Source: Streptomyces kaniharaensis
GTDB taxonomy: Bacteria > Actinomycetota > Actinomycetes > Streptomycetales > Streptomycetaceae
Direction: 5' to 3'
Assembly (NCBI RefSeq): GCF_009569385.1
Contig: NZ_WBOF01000005.1
Coordinates: 62,001-126,000, forward strand
DNA length: 64,000 nt
Numbering within the stretch: position 1 is the first letter of the stretch; every line of letters starts with the position of its first letter. A program made the position numbers and the translations under genes. The notes below the pieces were generated by a model. It did not search any database, was not told where the DNA came from, and saw only the letters and a list, made by a program, of their open reading frames with translations. Positions 45,592-54,353 of the stretch are shown piece after piece.

Positions 45592-46815
45592 ATGGAGAAC
45601 TTCGTGACCCAGATCTTGCGGTGCCGGTGGTGCCGGCGGAACTTCCAGCGCCCCAGGCGGCGCGGCCGTGCGCCGTCCTACTGCAGCACGCTCTGCCAGC
45701 GACGGTCCGAGCGGGCCCGTCGGGCTGCCCCGACGGACCGCACCCTCGATGACACCGTCAGCTCTCTCGCGCGTGAACACCTCGCGCTGGCCCGGCGCCT
45801 GGCCCAGGCCGCCGCCGCGATCGCCACAGCCCAGCCCGACGAGGACGTCGCGGTCGTCCTAGGACTCATCACTGAGCTCGGCGAGGACCTGGAGGATCTA
45901 CGGGCACACGCCGTCTTGCAGGCACGTACCCGCAAGGTCCCGTGGGCGGCGATCGGGCAGCTGACCGGTTGGGCGGCCGACACCGCGATGCGTCGCTGGG
46001 GTGAGGCCTACGCCGCTCGGCGACGTGGTCTGCGGGAGGTGCGCAAGCAGCGCACGCGTCTTGCAGGAGAGGGATCCACCCACGTTCCGGTGCCCCCTCC
46101 CGCAGCGGCGCACCGGTCGCCGCCGGCCACCGAGGTGCTGCTGCCTTCGGCCACGGCCGACTACTGGGCGGATGGCGGTGTGGGGACGGACCCCGAAGGA
46201 CCGGCCGTCGCGCTGCCGGAGCCCTCGCTGCGCACGTCCGACGAACCGTTGGCGATGGTGGGACGCGCCAAGCTCGCGAGCGCGCTGTCGCATCTGCACC
46301 GAAGGTCGGGCCGCACCTTCCGCGAGCTGGCGGCCGCGGCCGGGGTAACCCCCTCGTTCGTGTCGCGGGTCCTCAACTCCGAGCGGTTCCCTTCGTGGTC
46401 TGTCGCCGGTGCTCTGGCCATGGCCATGGGCGGTTCCCCGGCTGAGATCCGACCGCTGTGGGACGCCGGCAGCGGCGTGCTGCCGCAGCGGCCTTTCGTT
46501 CCGTCGCCGGGGTCCGAGGCCGCGTACGTCGGAGCGTTCGTCGCGGCGATCCGCGGGCTGCATCTTGCCGCCGCCGCCCCTGATCCGCTGGCGATCAGCG
46601 ACTCATCGTGCGGGCGTCTCTCTCCGACGGACGCCGCCGCGCTGATCTCGGGCAGCTCGGTGCCGGACTGGCCGGCCGTTGAGGTCCTCCTGGAAGTCCT
46701 TGGCGCCGACCCCGCGTTCGTTCTGCCCTTGTGGGAGCGCGTCCAGCTCGCGCGCGGTGGGCGGACCGAGCACCCGACCGGTGGTGGGCACCTGCCCGCC
46801 GAGGCGTTCGGCTGA
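45592..46815 (+). CDS. Helix-turn-helix protein with N-terminal zinc-ribbon
   Basis: I choose ATG 45592 (frame open to 45445, but upstream is Pro/Arg-rich). The 407-residue product starts MENFVTQILRCRWCRRNFQR with a CxxC...CxxxC zinc-ribbon-like cluster (ending YCSTLC). A helical region with a possible HTH (VPWAAIGQLTGWAADTAMRR) follows, then a second XRE-like HTH in the middle (RTFRELAAAAGVTPSFVSRV). The C-terminus repeats a helical LSPTDAAALISGSSVPDWPA unit. A regulatory or DNA-binding role is likely; target unknown. It is followed 12 bp later by another small gene. Confidence 0.7.
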   Translation: MENFVTQILRCRWCRRNFQRPRRRGRAPSYCSTLCQRRSERARRAAPTDRTLDDTVSSLAREHLALARRLAQAAAAIATAQPDEDVAVVLGLITELGEDLEDLRAHAVLQARTRKVPWAAIGQLTGWAADTAMRRWGEAYAARRRGLREVRKQRTRLAGEGSTHVPVPPPAAAHRSPPATEVLLPSATADYWADGGVGTDPEGPAVALPEPSLRTSDEPLAMVGRAKLASALSHLHRRSGRTFRELAAAAGVTPSFVSRVLNSERFPSWSVAGALAMAMGGSPAEIRPLWDAGSGVLPQRPFVPSPGSEAAYVGAFVAAIRGLHLAAAAPDPLAISDSSCGRLSPTDAAALISGSSVPDWPAVEVLLEVLGADPAFVLPLWERVQLARGGRTEHPTGGGHLPAEAFG

Positions 46816-46827
46816 CCGGGAGGCACC

Positions 46828-47268
46828 ATGACGTCACATCGAACCGCGCCGGCCGGCAGTGATCCGGCGCAGGGCATCACCGCCCTGATGGAGGCCCGGT
46901 ACCGGGACCACGCCGACTTCGCCGCCCTGATCGTGACACCGGAGGAGGCGCCGCAGGCCGTCCGTGCGGCGGTCTCTCAGGTCGCGGGCTGCTGGCAGGT
47001 AGTCCTGTCCGCGCCCGATGCCGCGGCCGCGGCCTGGCAGATCCTGCGCGCGGCGCTGGTGGCCCGGGCCGCGCCGCAGGCGCTCGCGCCGGTGGCGCAC
47101 CTGAGTGCCGCTCAGCAGGACCTGGTGCTGATGCGCCACGTCCTCGGCTGGTCCGACACCAGGATCACTACGGTGACGGGCCTCGACCAGGCCGCACTCG
47201 CGGCCGCGACCCGGGCGCTGACCGGCACCGCGAAGCCGCCCACCGCGCACGTGCCACGCCAGGGATGA
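46828..47268 (+). CDS. Small helical protein, sigma region 4-like end
   Basis: A 146-residue protein. The C-terminal part (SAAQQDLVLMRHVLGWSDTR, then ITTVTGLDQAALAAATRALT) resembles a sigma-70 region 4 helix-turn-helix. There is no region 2, so it is not a complete sigma factor. An Ala-rich helical body precedes it. GGGAGG lies 9 bp before the ATG. Likely co-transcribed with the HTH gene upstream. Confidence 0.6.
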   Translation: MTSHRTAPAGSDPAQGITALMEARYRDHADFAALIVTPEEAPQAVRAAVSQVAGCWQVVLSAPDAAAAAWQILRAALVARAAPQALAPVAHLSAAQQDLVLMRHVLGWSDTRITTVTGLDQAALAAATRALTGTAKPPTAHVPRQG

Positions 47269-47602
47269 CGCGTGCGGCCACGCGCCCGTCACCCTCCCGG
47301 ACGACTGGCCGTCGGGGCGGTGCGCTGACCGCGGGCACTGGCGGCGCGGCCGGGTGCAGGTCGCACGCCAGCAGGCTGAACCCCACGGGCGGCCGCCGCC
47401 CGTTCGACACGCCGCCATCGGTCGTTGCCATGACGCCCCGAGGCACCTCATCCTGGGCTCTGGCCGCCAGGCGGCCACGCCGCGCGGGAATCCGGCCTTC
47501 CTCCCGCATCCCCCGGTCGAAGCATCCGTCGACGCGCCGGTGCCACCTCTGTGCGGTACGACTTCCTCACCTTCACCCATCACGCCGGGCCGGCGGCGCG
47601 AA
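47269..47602. other. Intergenic, 334 bp, nothing recognised
   Basis: No coherent frame on either strand and no strong hairpin. It probably contains the promoter for the next gene. Confidence 0.45.
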
Positions 47603-48598
47603 ATGGGATACTCCATGGCAACGTCCGCCAAGCTCCACCACCTGGCCCGCCTGCGCTCGGAACTCACCCGCGAAAGCCACCAGACTGCCGTCCGGGAGCT
47701 GAGCGCGCTCGGCCCGGCCGCCAGGCCCGTCCCCAGCGCCGCAAGCCCCGCCCAGGAACAGCTGGAGTGGTGGATCTTCTTCCACGCCGCCTGGCCGGCC
47801 GAGATCGTCGGCACGCCCTTCGGCTTCGAGCGCGTCACACCACGCCCCGACGGACTGGATCTCCACCTTGCCAGCAGCGACACATACCTCCAGTGGCTCG
47901 TCTCCACGCTCCTGCCCACCGTCCATGGCGAACAGCTTCACGGCATCCCGGGCCTCCGGCTCACACGGGACCGCACCGGAGCCCCCATCTTGCTCCTCGC
48001 GGGAACGACCGCCCAGGTCCGGCTGCGCGGCATCACCGCCGCCCTGTGGCGCCAATGCGTCGAGCTCGCCCGCCAGGACTTCGCCGACGCCGGCCACCAA
48101 CCCCTGTGGAACGCCCCCACAGACACCATGACCGCGCTGGAAGCCGAGCACGCACCGTGGTTCGACCACACCAGCGCCGGCCCCCGCCCCTTCCGTCTCG
48201 CCAGTGGCCTGCTGCGCCGCATCGGACTGTTCTCCGCCGCCGGCGCCACCGCCTGCCTCACCGGCTGGACCACCGCAGGCGCCATCCACGAAGGCTGGAA
48301 GTTCGACTTCGAGTTCATCCCCGGGCACCGACCGGACCATGACCACCTGCTGCGCCTGCTCACCGACCCCGACGCCGGACTGCCACTCCGCGTGGCCGGA
48401 CGGGGCTGTGTGCGGTGCCCCGGCCCCGACGCTTCGTGTCGGATCCAGCTGACCCCGATCGACGGCCTGCCAGGGGGGATCACCATGCTGTTCCACTCCA
48501 CGGACGAGGAGGTCGTCCAGGCCTGGGAGAGGCACTGGCCTGGGGAGTTCGCCCGGATCCGTTCGGGCTGGAACGCCAACTGCGTGCCGAACCGCTGA
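47603..48598 (+). CDS. Hypothetical protein, 331 residues
   Basis: Starts at ATG 47603 or 47615 (product MGYSMATSAKLHHLARLRSE or four residues shorter). GATACT lies 6 bp before the second ATG, a possible leaderless arrangement. Soluble protein with LEWWIFFHAAWPAEIVGTPF, GWKFDFEFIPGHRPDHDHLL, and a Cys-containing end (GCVRCPGPDASCRIQLTPID). No recognised fold. Good codon use throughout. Confidence 0.65.
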   Translation: MGYSMATSAKLHHLARLRSELTRESHQTAVRELSALGPAARPVPSAASPAQEQLEWWIFFHAAWPAEIVGTPFGFERVTPRPDGLDLHLASSDTYLQWLVSTLLPTVHGEQLHGIPGLRLTRDRTGAPILLLAGTTAQVRLRGITAALWRQCVELARQDFADAGHQPLWNAPTDTMTALEAEHAPWFDHTSAGPRPFRLASGLLRRIGLFSAAGATACLTGWTTAGAIHEGWKFDFEFIPGHRPDHDHLLRLLTDPDAGLPLRVAGRGCVRCPGPDASCRIQLTPIDGLPGGITMLFHSTDEEVVQAWERHWPGEFARIRSGWNANCVPNR

Positions 48599-48731
48599 AT
48601 CGCCCCTGGGGTCTGGTGGGCTGCCGCGCCGGCGTCCGCGCGGGCCTGCCGGACGCGGGTGTTGTCCTACTGACCCGCGTCGGTCTACAGGATGCACGCT
48701 GGCTCCTGGTCGGCCCCGGCCGCCTCCTCGG

Positions 48732-49256
48732 TCAGGCTGGTGGCAGGATGACCTCGGCGCCGCGCTCCTCACCTGGAGCCGGCGTTGCGACGTCCTGCGG
48801 GGTGCCGTGCGACGGGGCAATCCCGGGATCGCACGGTGTCCCAGTTCGGCCCCCGGAATCGGCCAGGTTCTGGTCGGCCGGAACGGGCGCGGCTGCGGCC
48901 TGGGAGCGGGCCCGCAGGGGGACGCAACGCCCGCACGTCCTGCGTGTGCAGAGCTCTGCCGGCGGGTGGTACGGCCATCCCCGCCCTCGCCACCGCTCGA
49001 CCGCGCAGAGGGAGTCCGGGCGGGGCTGGGGGATGAGCCCGAGGGCCTTACGCGTGGCTGCCCGGGCTCCGGCGAGCGCGCCGTCCTCCTCGGGCTCCCT
49101 CATCAAGCGGAGGGCGAGTTCGAGCTGCTGCTGGGCCGCAATGAACTCCGGGACCTCCGTAATGGGCATGACCGCACCGCGTTCGCGGTCTGCAGCGGTC
49201 TGCTCGGCGCGCCATGCGAGGAACTCCGGGTCCTTGAAGGGGTCGTACCAGGTCAC
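48732..49256 (-). CDS. Hypothetical protein, 174 residues
   Basis: Frame open to 50096, but coherent sequence begins near 49256 (GTG): VTWYDPFKDPEFLAWRAEQT, VMPITEVPEFIAAQQQLELA, then VERWRGRGWPYHPPAELC and CTRRTCGRCVPL with four Cys, possibly zinc-binding. The end is Pro/Gly-rich. It lies downstream of the large DNA-binding gene on the same strand. Start uncertain; no ribosome site is evident. Confidence 0.58.
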   Translation of the reverse strand: MTWYDPFKDPEFLAWRAEQTAADRERGAVMPITEVPEFIAAQQQLELALRLMREPEEDGALAGARAATRKALGLIPQPRPDSLCAVERWRGRGWPYHPPAELCTRRTCGRCVPLRARSQAAAAPVPADQNLADSGGRTGTPCDPGIAPSHGTPQDVATPAPGEERGAEVILPPA

Positions 49257-49516
49257 GCTCGCGGTATCGGCAAACCGGTCCCCCGCCTTAAGGCTGTCGT
49301 GAACCAGCCGCCCCGATGGCGACTGGAGTCGCTGGCGTCGGCGCGTCCGGCACGGTTGTGGTGCGGCTGGTGACGGACGCCGGGGCGGGGGGACTGCGGC
49401 GTCCCGGAGTTGATCAGGGTTTGCGGGGGCAGCGACCGAAGGCCCGTACGTGGCCGGTGCTGCGGTGCCCGGGTGGTGGGCGACGGTGTGCGGGTGCGGG
49501 GGAGTGCGGTGGGTGC

Positions 49517-51763
49517 TCATGCAGTGCCGCCGAATGCCGTGACGGTGGCGAGCGCGGCCTCGTATCGGGAGACCGTGCCGCCTTCCTGCGGTTGCCGGAG
49601 GGCGCGGGTGCGCTCCCGCAGCTGCTCCACCGCGCGATGCCGCTGGCCATAGAGGTGGTGGGCGGTGTGCCAGCGGGCCTCGTGCGCGGCGGCGGTCACG
49701 GCGTCGCGGAGGTCCTCGGTTGAGCGGTACCGGTGCCCGGCCCGCCGAACAGCGTCGGAGGCCTGCTTCGCCTCCTGCTCGGCCTCGGGGCTCTGCGCCA
49801 GGAGGGCCAGGGCCTCCTGGCGGTAGTCCGTGGCCCGGTTCTTCGCCGCGAGCATGTCGCTGTTGGCGACGGCGTGGGCATCGAGGCCGAGCTCCCGGGC
49901 GGGTCGGGCGGCGAGCATCGCAGTCCGCATGCCGTCGCGCACCTGGCGCGTCAGGGCGTTGACGGCGTCCCGGTCCCGCAGGTCCACCGTGGTCAGCGCC
50001 GCGTTGACGGCTTCGGTGATCGCCGCGCGGGCCTCCCGGCGGCACCAGCAGATCCCGCACAGCCCGGCCGACCGCTCGGCACCGCAGTCCGCACACGGCA
50101 CCGCGACGCGCTCCTCCTCAGCCGCCGCAGCCGCGGCCTCCCGCACCGGCCGGTCCGCCTCATCGCGGAAGCGCTGCTCCTCGGCACGCCGACGAGCGGT
50201 CATCTGCTGCTCGGCCTTGACGAAGGCGTGCTCCCGCAGACGCTCCTCGATGGCGCCCTGGCGGTCGGCGTAGTCGGCGCCGGGCATTCCGGCCAGGGCC
50301 TGTGCCACCACGGCAGACCGGGTCGCCCGGCGGTCCGCCAGGCGCATCTCGCACGTGTCGCACAGCGCCCCGGTGTCGAGGCGGATGCCGTCGTCGCACG
50401 AGGTACGGGCGCAGACCTGTTCCTGCGGCAGACCGCGGCTCAGCAGCCACCCGACCGGATCGGTCACCAGCGCGGAGCCCTGCTGGCGATCCAGGCGGCG
50501 GGACAGCCGTCCCGCCAGCACCTCGGGGGCCGCCTCGCGGCCGGACCACATCGCGATCCGGCGCAGCTCGGCCCACACCCGGCCGGCCACGAACTCCCGG
50601 GTGGAGGTGCCGTTCAGGCGCTGCCACAGGTCATCGACCGGAGTGAGTGCCACCCGCAGGGCGTCCGGCAGGCCGAAGACGGAGCCAGCCGACCGGGGCG
50701 AGCGGGCTACGCCAGGGCAGCCGCCGCCCAAGACGACCGGAACCGTGGCAGCAGCGATCTTCGGCTGTTCCCCGCGAAGCGGGCCGACGCTCGCACCGAC
50801 GACGCCTGGGCCTGGCCGCAGTGGCCCGCCCTCGCGCGCGCCCGCATCGCGCGTCACCAACGTTTCCGCTACGCGGGAACAGCAACCAACAACGGAGAGA
50901 TGCCTGTTCACACGTGCCTGTTGAGAGTGGCCTGTTAGTGGAGCCGCCGCCAGGGGGGTTTCCGGAAGCCGATCCAGGGGGGTCTCGGGAGCCGAATCGA
51001 GGGGGGTCTCCTCGACCGATCCGTCACCGAACAGCGCCAGCTGACCGGCACACACCCACTCCCCGACGACGTCCTCCAGCCCCACCACGGCATCCGGGCG
51101 GGCCGACTGCCGGGGCTGCGGGAACAGCCCGAGCTGCACCGCCACCCCGCTCAGCTGCGCCGGGTGCACGGTGTACTTGAACGCCCCGCCGCGGCTGCCC
51201 ACCCGGCTGACCCAGCCATCGGCGACCAGGTCCCGCGCGGTCGTCCGCGCACCCTCAGGCGTCATCCCGCAGGCCTCCGCCAGCTGCGCGGCAGAGACGG
51301 CCTGGCCGAGGTCGGAGCGCACGCTGATCGCGCAGTAGACCTTGAACCGGTGCCCGGACAGGCAGTTGCGGGCAACCGCGGAGACGGTGACGGCGAGCTC
51401 GTCCTCGGCGACCGGCCGGACCCGGCGGGCGAGCGTGCCGGTGGGGGCATGGTGCTCGGACAGCACCAGCTCGCCCTCAACCTCGCGCAGAGCGGCCGCC
51501 ACGGTCTTCTCGTGCAGGGCCAGGCCCAGCGCGATGGTGCGGTTCGCCGCCCAGCACGCCCCGTGCCGCCGGCCGTAGTCCGCCACCGACGTCACGGTCC
51601 GGATCGTGTCCCCGGTGTACTGCCGCAGCCACCGAGCCGGGAACCGTGTGCGGAACCCCAGCTGCGCCGGCCGAGCACCTGGCCCTCCGGTCGCGGTGTC
51701 CCTCGGTGGTGCATCCTCGGCGGCGGTGTGGGGGGAGGGGAGAAGTTCTGCTGCCGTCGTCAC
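49517..51763 (-). CDS. Large winged-helix DNA-binding protein, possible replication initiator
   Basis: A 748-residue protein. The N-terminal 210 residues contain two winged-helix-like segments (WAANRTIALGLALHEKTVAA, and VSAAQLAEACGMTPEGARTT). A low-complexity middle has the tandem peptide ETPLD repeated three times. A helical region with VTDPVGWLLSRGLPQEQVC resembles the end of plasmid replication-type proteins. Two Cys clusters (CARTSC...CDTC and CADCGAERSAGLCGICWC) could bind zinc, and a long charged helical tail ends it. Starts at ATG 51763. Function as an initiator is inferred from the DNA-binding domains, internal iteron-like repeats and position beside a large noncoding region; a transcription regulator is also possible. 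Confidence 0.68.
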   Translation of the reverse strand: MTTAAELLPSPHTAAEDAPPRDTATGGPGARPAQLGFRTRFPARWLRQYTGDTIRTVTSVADYGRRHGACWAANRTIALGLALHEKTVAAALREVEGELVLSEHHAPTGTLARRVRPVAEDELAVTVSAVARNCLSGHRFKVYCAISVRSDLGQAVSAAQLAEACGMTPEGARTTARDLVADGWVSRVGSRGGAFKYTVHPAQLSGVAVQLGLFPQPRQSARPDAVVGLEDVVGEWVCAGQLALFGDGSVEETPLDSAPETPLDRLPETPLAAAPLTGHSQQARVNRHLSVVGCCSRVAETLVTRDAGAREGGPLRPGPGVVGASVGPLRGEQPKIAAATVPVVLGGGCPGVARSPRSAGSVFGLPDALRVALTPVDDLWQRLNGTSTREFVAGRVWAELRRIAMWSGREAAPEVLAGRLSRRLDRQQGSALVTDPVGWLLSRGLPQEQVCARTSCDDGIRLDTGALCDTCEMRLADRRATRSAVVAQALAGMPGADYADRQGAIEERLREHAFVKAEQQMTARRRAEEQRFRDEADRPVREAAAAAAEEERVAVPCADCGAERSAGLCGICWCRREARAAITEAVNAALTTVDLRDRDAVNALTRQVRDGMRTAMLAARPARELGLDAHAVANSDMLAAKNRATDYRQEALALLAQSPEAEQEAKQASDAVRRAGHRYRSTEDLRDAVTAAAHEARWHTAHHLYGQRHRAVEQLRERTRALRQPQEGGTVSRYEAALATVTAFGGTA
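50902..50936. repeat. Three GCCTGTT repeats, 14-bp period, inside the gene
   Basis: GCCTGTT at 50902, 50916 and 50930, exactly 14 bp apart and so not in codon register. They lie in a less GC-rich part of the 748-residue gene. Just to the right, a 24-bp unit containing GGGGGGT(T/C)TC repeats three times (50953-51020) and encodes the ETPLD peptides. Iterons inside a replication gene are known in Streptomyces linear plasmids. Confidence 0.6.
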
Positions 51764-52130
51764 CGGTCACCCCGGGGCACGGCGACAGCCCCAGCGCCCG
51801 CGACGGGCGACAGGGAGACCAGCGATCCAACGGTCGTGCGGTGCTGTCGCACGACCGAAAACAGGTGGTTTCGAGCGCGCGTGGGCATGCCGAACTGGCG
51901 AAGGGCAGGAGCTTCCTGCATTATGTCCTCGTTCTCAGGACCCAGCTGAGGGCACACAAAAGCCCCGAGCGGGCGACGTGTCGCGAAGATGGGATCGGCC
52001 GGACCTCCCCGTGGCAGGGGAACCGGCCAGCACTACCGACAGGCCTGGGCTAAGGCGGTCGGTGCGCGGTGACGTGAGGGACGCGAGTTCGGCGGGTGGT
52101 TACGGCGAACCGACAGTCCCGGGCGGTGCA

Positions 52131-52635
52131 GTAGGCCCCTTTAGCAAGGGCCGTGAGGGCACCGCCCCCCAAGGGCTAGGCCATAGCCATCACCACCGCG
52201 ATATTCCGACGGCATACCCGAAGCCGCGGAGGCTGGTGGGTCACCAGGGACTCCTCGCGCCCCGAGGACGTCAGACCCCGATGAGCAGCTCGTAGGCACC
52301 ATGCCACGTCGAGCTGCGGAAGGGGCGACGAGTAAACCCCAGCGGAGCGCCCACGAAGGCGCTCGACGCGGGGAGCCAGAGAGCCGCCTGCCGTGGTGCT
52401 GCCCCGGGTCGGCATGGCGATACGCCAAAACGCCCAGCCGCTGTTGCGTGCTGGGCCGCGACTACGGGTACGCTGGTTCACAGCGAACCGTCTCCATTCT
52501 TCTAAAGAGCGGTCGCGACGAGCACCGAGGCCCCCCTCTCACAAAGGGCCTGGTCTCGACTGGGGACCGGCTAGTCCTGGGTACCAACGGTGATTTCCAG
52601 CACCGCGGACAGCCGGTCCCACTTTTTTGTTTTGG
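52131..52635 (+). ncRNA. Candidate large structured RNA, about 0.5 kb
   Basis: No gene on either strand from 51764 to 52879. Within 52131-52635 nearly all sequence can fold into successive perfect hairpins: CTGGTG/CACCAG (52233-52247), TCCTCG/CGAGGA (52252-52268), GCAGCTCG/CGAGCTGC with inner GGCA/TGCC (52285-52317), GAGCGCC/GGCGCTC (52345-52364), TGGCG/CGCCA (52415-52427), GCCCAGC/GCTGGGC (52432-52456), GGTTC/GAACC (52475-52489), and a compound stem AGGCCC/GGGCCT extended by ACC/GGT and CGAG/CTCG (52519-52558). It ends in an intrinsic terminator with a T-tract on the + strand. The density of hairpins plus a directional terminator suggests a transcribed structured RNA. I do not recognise a known class. 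Confidence 0.55.
52563..52633 (+). terminator. Strong intrinsic terminator with T-tract
   Basis: GGGACCGGCT (52563-52572) pairs with AGCCGGTCCC (52611-52620); inside it CGGTG/CACCG form a second stem. ACTTTTTTGTTTT follows. Long T-tracts are rare in this GC-rich sequence, so this is the clearest directional terminator in the window, and no protein gene precedes it on the + strand. Confidence 0.8.
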
Positions 52636-52879
52636 GTCCTGAGTGGCAGTCAGATGTTTCCAGGCATCATCCAGCCAACTACAGGGTGCTTGTGATCCTA
52701 GACCCTCCGCGACCCTCCGCCGACCTCCATTGGCGGGTGTCGGAACGTCTTCCGATCATGCGACTTCTGGTTGAGGCCGTCAGCCAACCTTGCTTGTCCT
52801 GACACGTCGGCCTCGATCATGCTCGGCTGACGCTACATCCATTCGCAAAAACCAGCAAGGTTGACCGGCGGCTGCGCCC

Positions 52880-53668
52880 TCAGAACTCGTATTGAAGCTG
52901 GTACAGGTGTCCTGCCTTCACCATGATGGTCACCTCGATGACTTCGCCCTTCGTGCTGCGCACCACCCGGAAGGTCCGCAGCACCGGAATGAGTTCTCCA
53001 GGCAGTTGCAGTGCCTTGAACTGTTCCTGCGTTGGGATGCAAGCCGAGACGAGGTCGACCGTTCCCCCCGGCGCCGGCGAGTGACCGAGCTCCGCGAGGA
53101 GCGTTGGCGTTCCGCCCCGGATCTTTCGGCGCTCCAGCAGGGGAGTCCCTGCGGCGATCGAGAGGGGGTAGTAGGAGTGGACCAGTTCGGCCGGCTTGTC
53201 ATCGAGGTACAGGATCTGGCTCCGCAGCCCGACCAAGGCCTTGTCTGGGAGGCCGAAGGCTGCGGAGACCTGCTTCGGCGCCGTGACCTCCCCGACGTCG
53301 AGCAGTTCGCTTGAGGCCCGGTACCCCTGCTGCTCGGCCTCGGTGATCCACCGGTACGTCTCACCTGGTGCAGCCGGCGCTGAGTACGCGGCAGGAACCA
53401 TCGTGCGGCGAGGCTTGGCCGTCACCGTCACGCCGGAGCCAGCGCGGGAGGTCACGAGCTCCTCGGCCTTGAGTACGCCGACGGCCTTCTGAACAGAGGC
53501 GTTCGAGGCATCGAACCGTTCAATGAGCTTCCCGGTGGAGGCCAGCTTTGTGCTCGCGGGCAGCTCTCCCGTGAGGATCTCGTCTCGCATGTCCGCCGCC
53601 ATCCGCTGGTGGATGGATCGCGGGTCCTCGCGCTCCGCCTTCCTGGGCCTGCCCTGTTCAGTGGTCAT
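52880..53668 (-). CDS. GntR-family transcriptional regulator (UTRA domain)
   Basis: A 262-residue regulator. Winged helix in the first 80 residues (SIHQRMAADMRDEILTGELP, KLIERFDASNASVQKAVGVL), then a UTRA ligand domain (YRASSELLDVGEVTAPKQVS, ILYLDDKPAELVHSYYPLSI, ending VKAGHLYQLQYEF). This is the HutC-like class to which KorSA/TraR-type repressors of Streptomyces conjugation genes belong. The ATG at 53668 lies next to the stop of the upstream UTRA gene. Probably controls the divergent transfer operon through the operator near 54300. Confidence 0.88.
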   Translation of the reverse strand: MTTEQGRPRKAEREDPRSIHQRMAADMRDEILTGELPASTKLASTGKLIERFDASNASVQKAVGVLKAEELVTSRAGSGVTVTAKPRRTMVPAAYSAPAAPGETYRWITEAEQQGYRASSELLDVGEVTAPKQVSAAFGLPDKALVGLRSQILYLDDKPAELVHSYYPLSIAAGTPLLERRKIRGGTPTLLAELGHSPAPGGTVDLVSACIPTQEQFKALQLPGELIPVLRTFRVVRSTKGEVIEVTIMVKAGHLYQLQYEF

Positions 53669-53669
53669 G

Positions 53670-54194
53670 TCATCCCGTCCGCATCTCGTAGCGCAGGCGC
53701 TGGTGAAGCGCCGAGGCAACCATCACGTCCACCCATATCGGCTCGCCAGCGTCGGTCGCATAAGTCCGGTACACAACTAGCACCCACACACCGTCGGCCA
53801 GGTCCAAGGCCGTCCGCTCGGGCGTCGTGGGCGGCCTCGACTCGACCTCCTCGACGACACAGGGCGTTTCGATCCCGAGCTCGCGAAGGACTCCTGCCAC
53901 CCCTCCCTTGACCTTCGCCGGCAGCGCCAATGCCGTGTCGGCGGCAACGTCACCCCGGAGGTACGAGTCCGTCAGCTCCACTGGCGCGTCGTCGAGGTGC
54001 ACCGCGCGCCGGCGGACTACGACGGGAGACCCCGAAGGTATGCCCAGGAGAGACGCGACCCGCATCGGGGCCGGGACCAGCCCCGCTTCCACGATGCGAT
54101 GCGTCCCCCGCCGACCTGCGCCGGCCGCCTCCTGCTCCCATGCCGTACCAGGCGCTTGACCACCTGTGTAGTGCGAAGAGCTGCTGGTCCACAT
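53670..54194 (-). CDS. UTRA-domain protein without winged helix
   Basis: A 174-residue protein with only the effector domain of GntR/HutC regulators: VPAPMRVASLLGIPSGSPVV, RRRAVHLDDAPVELTDSYLR, ending DVMVASALHQRLRYEMRTG. The first 35 residues (MWTSSSSHYTGGQAPGTAWE) carry no helix-turn-helix. It directly precedes the full GntR regulator and resembles its C-terminal half, so it may form mixed dimers with it or bind the same ligand. It may also be a truncated duplicate. Confidence 0.78.
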   Translation of the reverse strand: MWTSSSSHYTGGQAPGTAWEQEAAGAGRRGTHRIVEAGLVPAPMRVASLLGIPSGSPVVVRRRAVHLDDAPVELTDSYLRGDVAADTALALPAKVKGGVAGVLRELGIETPCVVEEVESRPPTTPERTALDLADGVWVLVVYRTYATDAGEPIWVDVMVASALHQRLRYEMRTG

Positions 54195-54227
54195 GCCTGT
54201 TTGTCCCCCATCCCTGACGCTCCAACC

Positions 54228-54315
54228 TTGCTGCTTTCCAGATTAAGGCCAGGTACGAAGCGGGGAGCGACGCGCCAAGCACCACGCGAAGCTTGCTGCT
54301 TTTCGCGAAAAGCAG
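54228..54315. promoter_or_regulatory. Divergent operator: TTGCTGCTTT half-sites and 20-bp palindrome
   Basis: TTGCTGCTTT occurs at 54228-54237 and 54293-54302. The second copy runs into the perfect palindrome CTGCTTTTCGCGAAAAGCAG (54296-54315). The region separates the leftward GntR-type genes from the rightward excisionase-like gene, so it is the likely binding site of the GntR regulator controlling both directions. Confidence 0.72.
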
Positions 54316-54353
54316 TATGGTTCTGGTGTTGGACGAGCCAGCAGGGAGAAGGC

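Noticed and set aside
52441..52500. tRNA-like GGTTC...GAACC element
   Set aside because: No acceptor, anticodon or CCA-adjacent pairing consistent with a tRNA; it is one stem of the larger hairpin field.
51764..52879. Small protein frames across the hairpin-rich region
   Set aside because: None keeps GC-rich third positions; overlapping frames on both strands are equally open, as expected by chance in GC-rich DNA.
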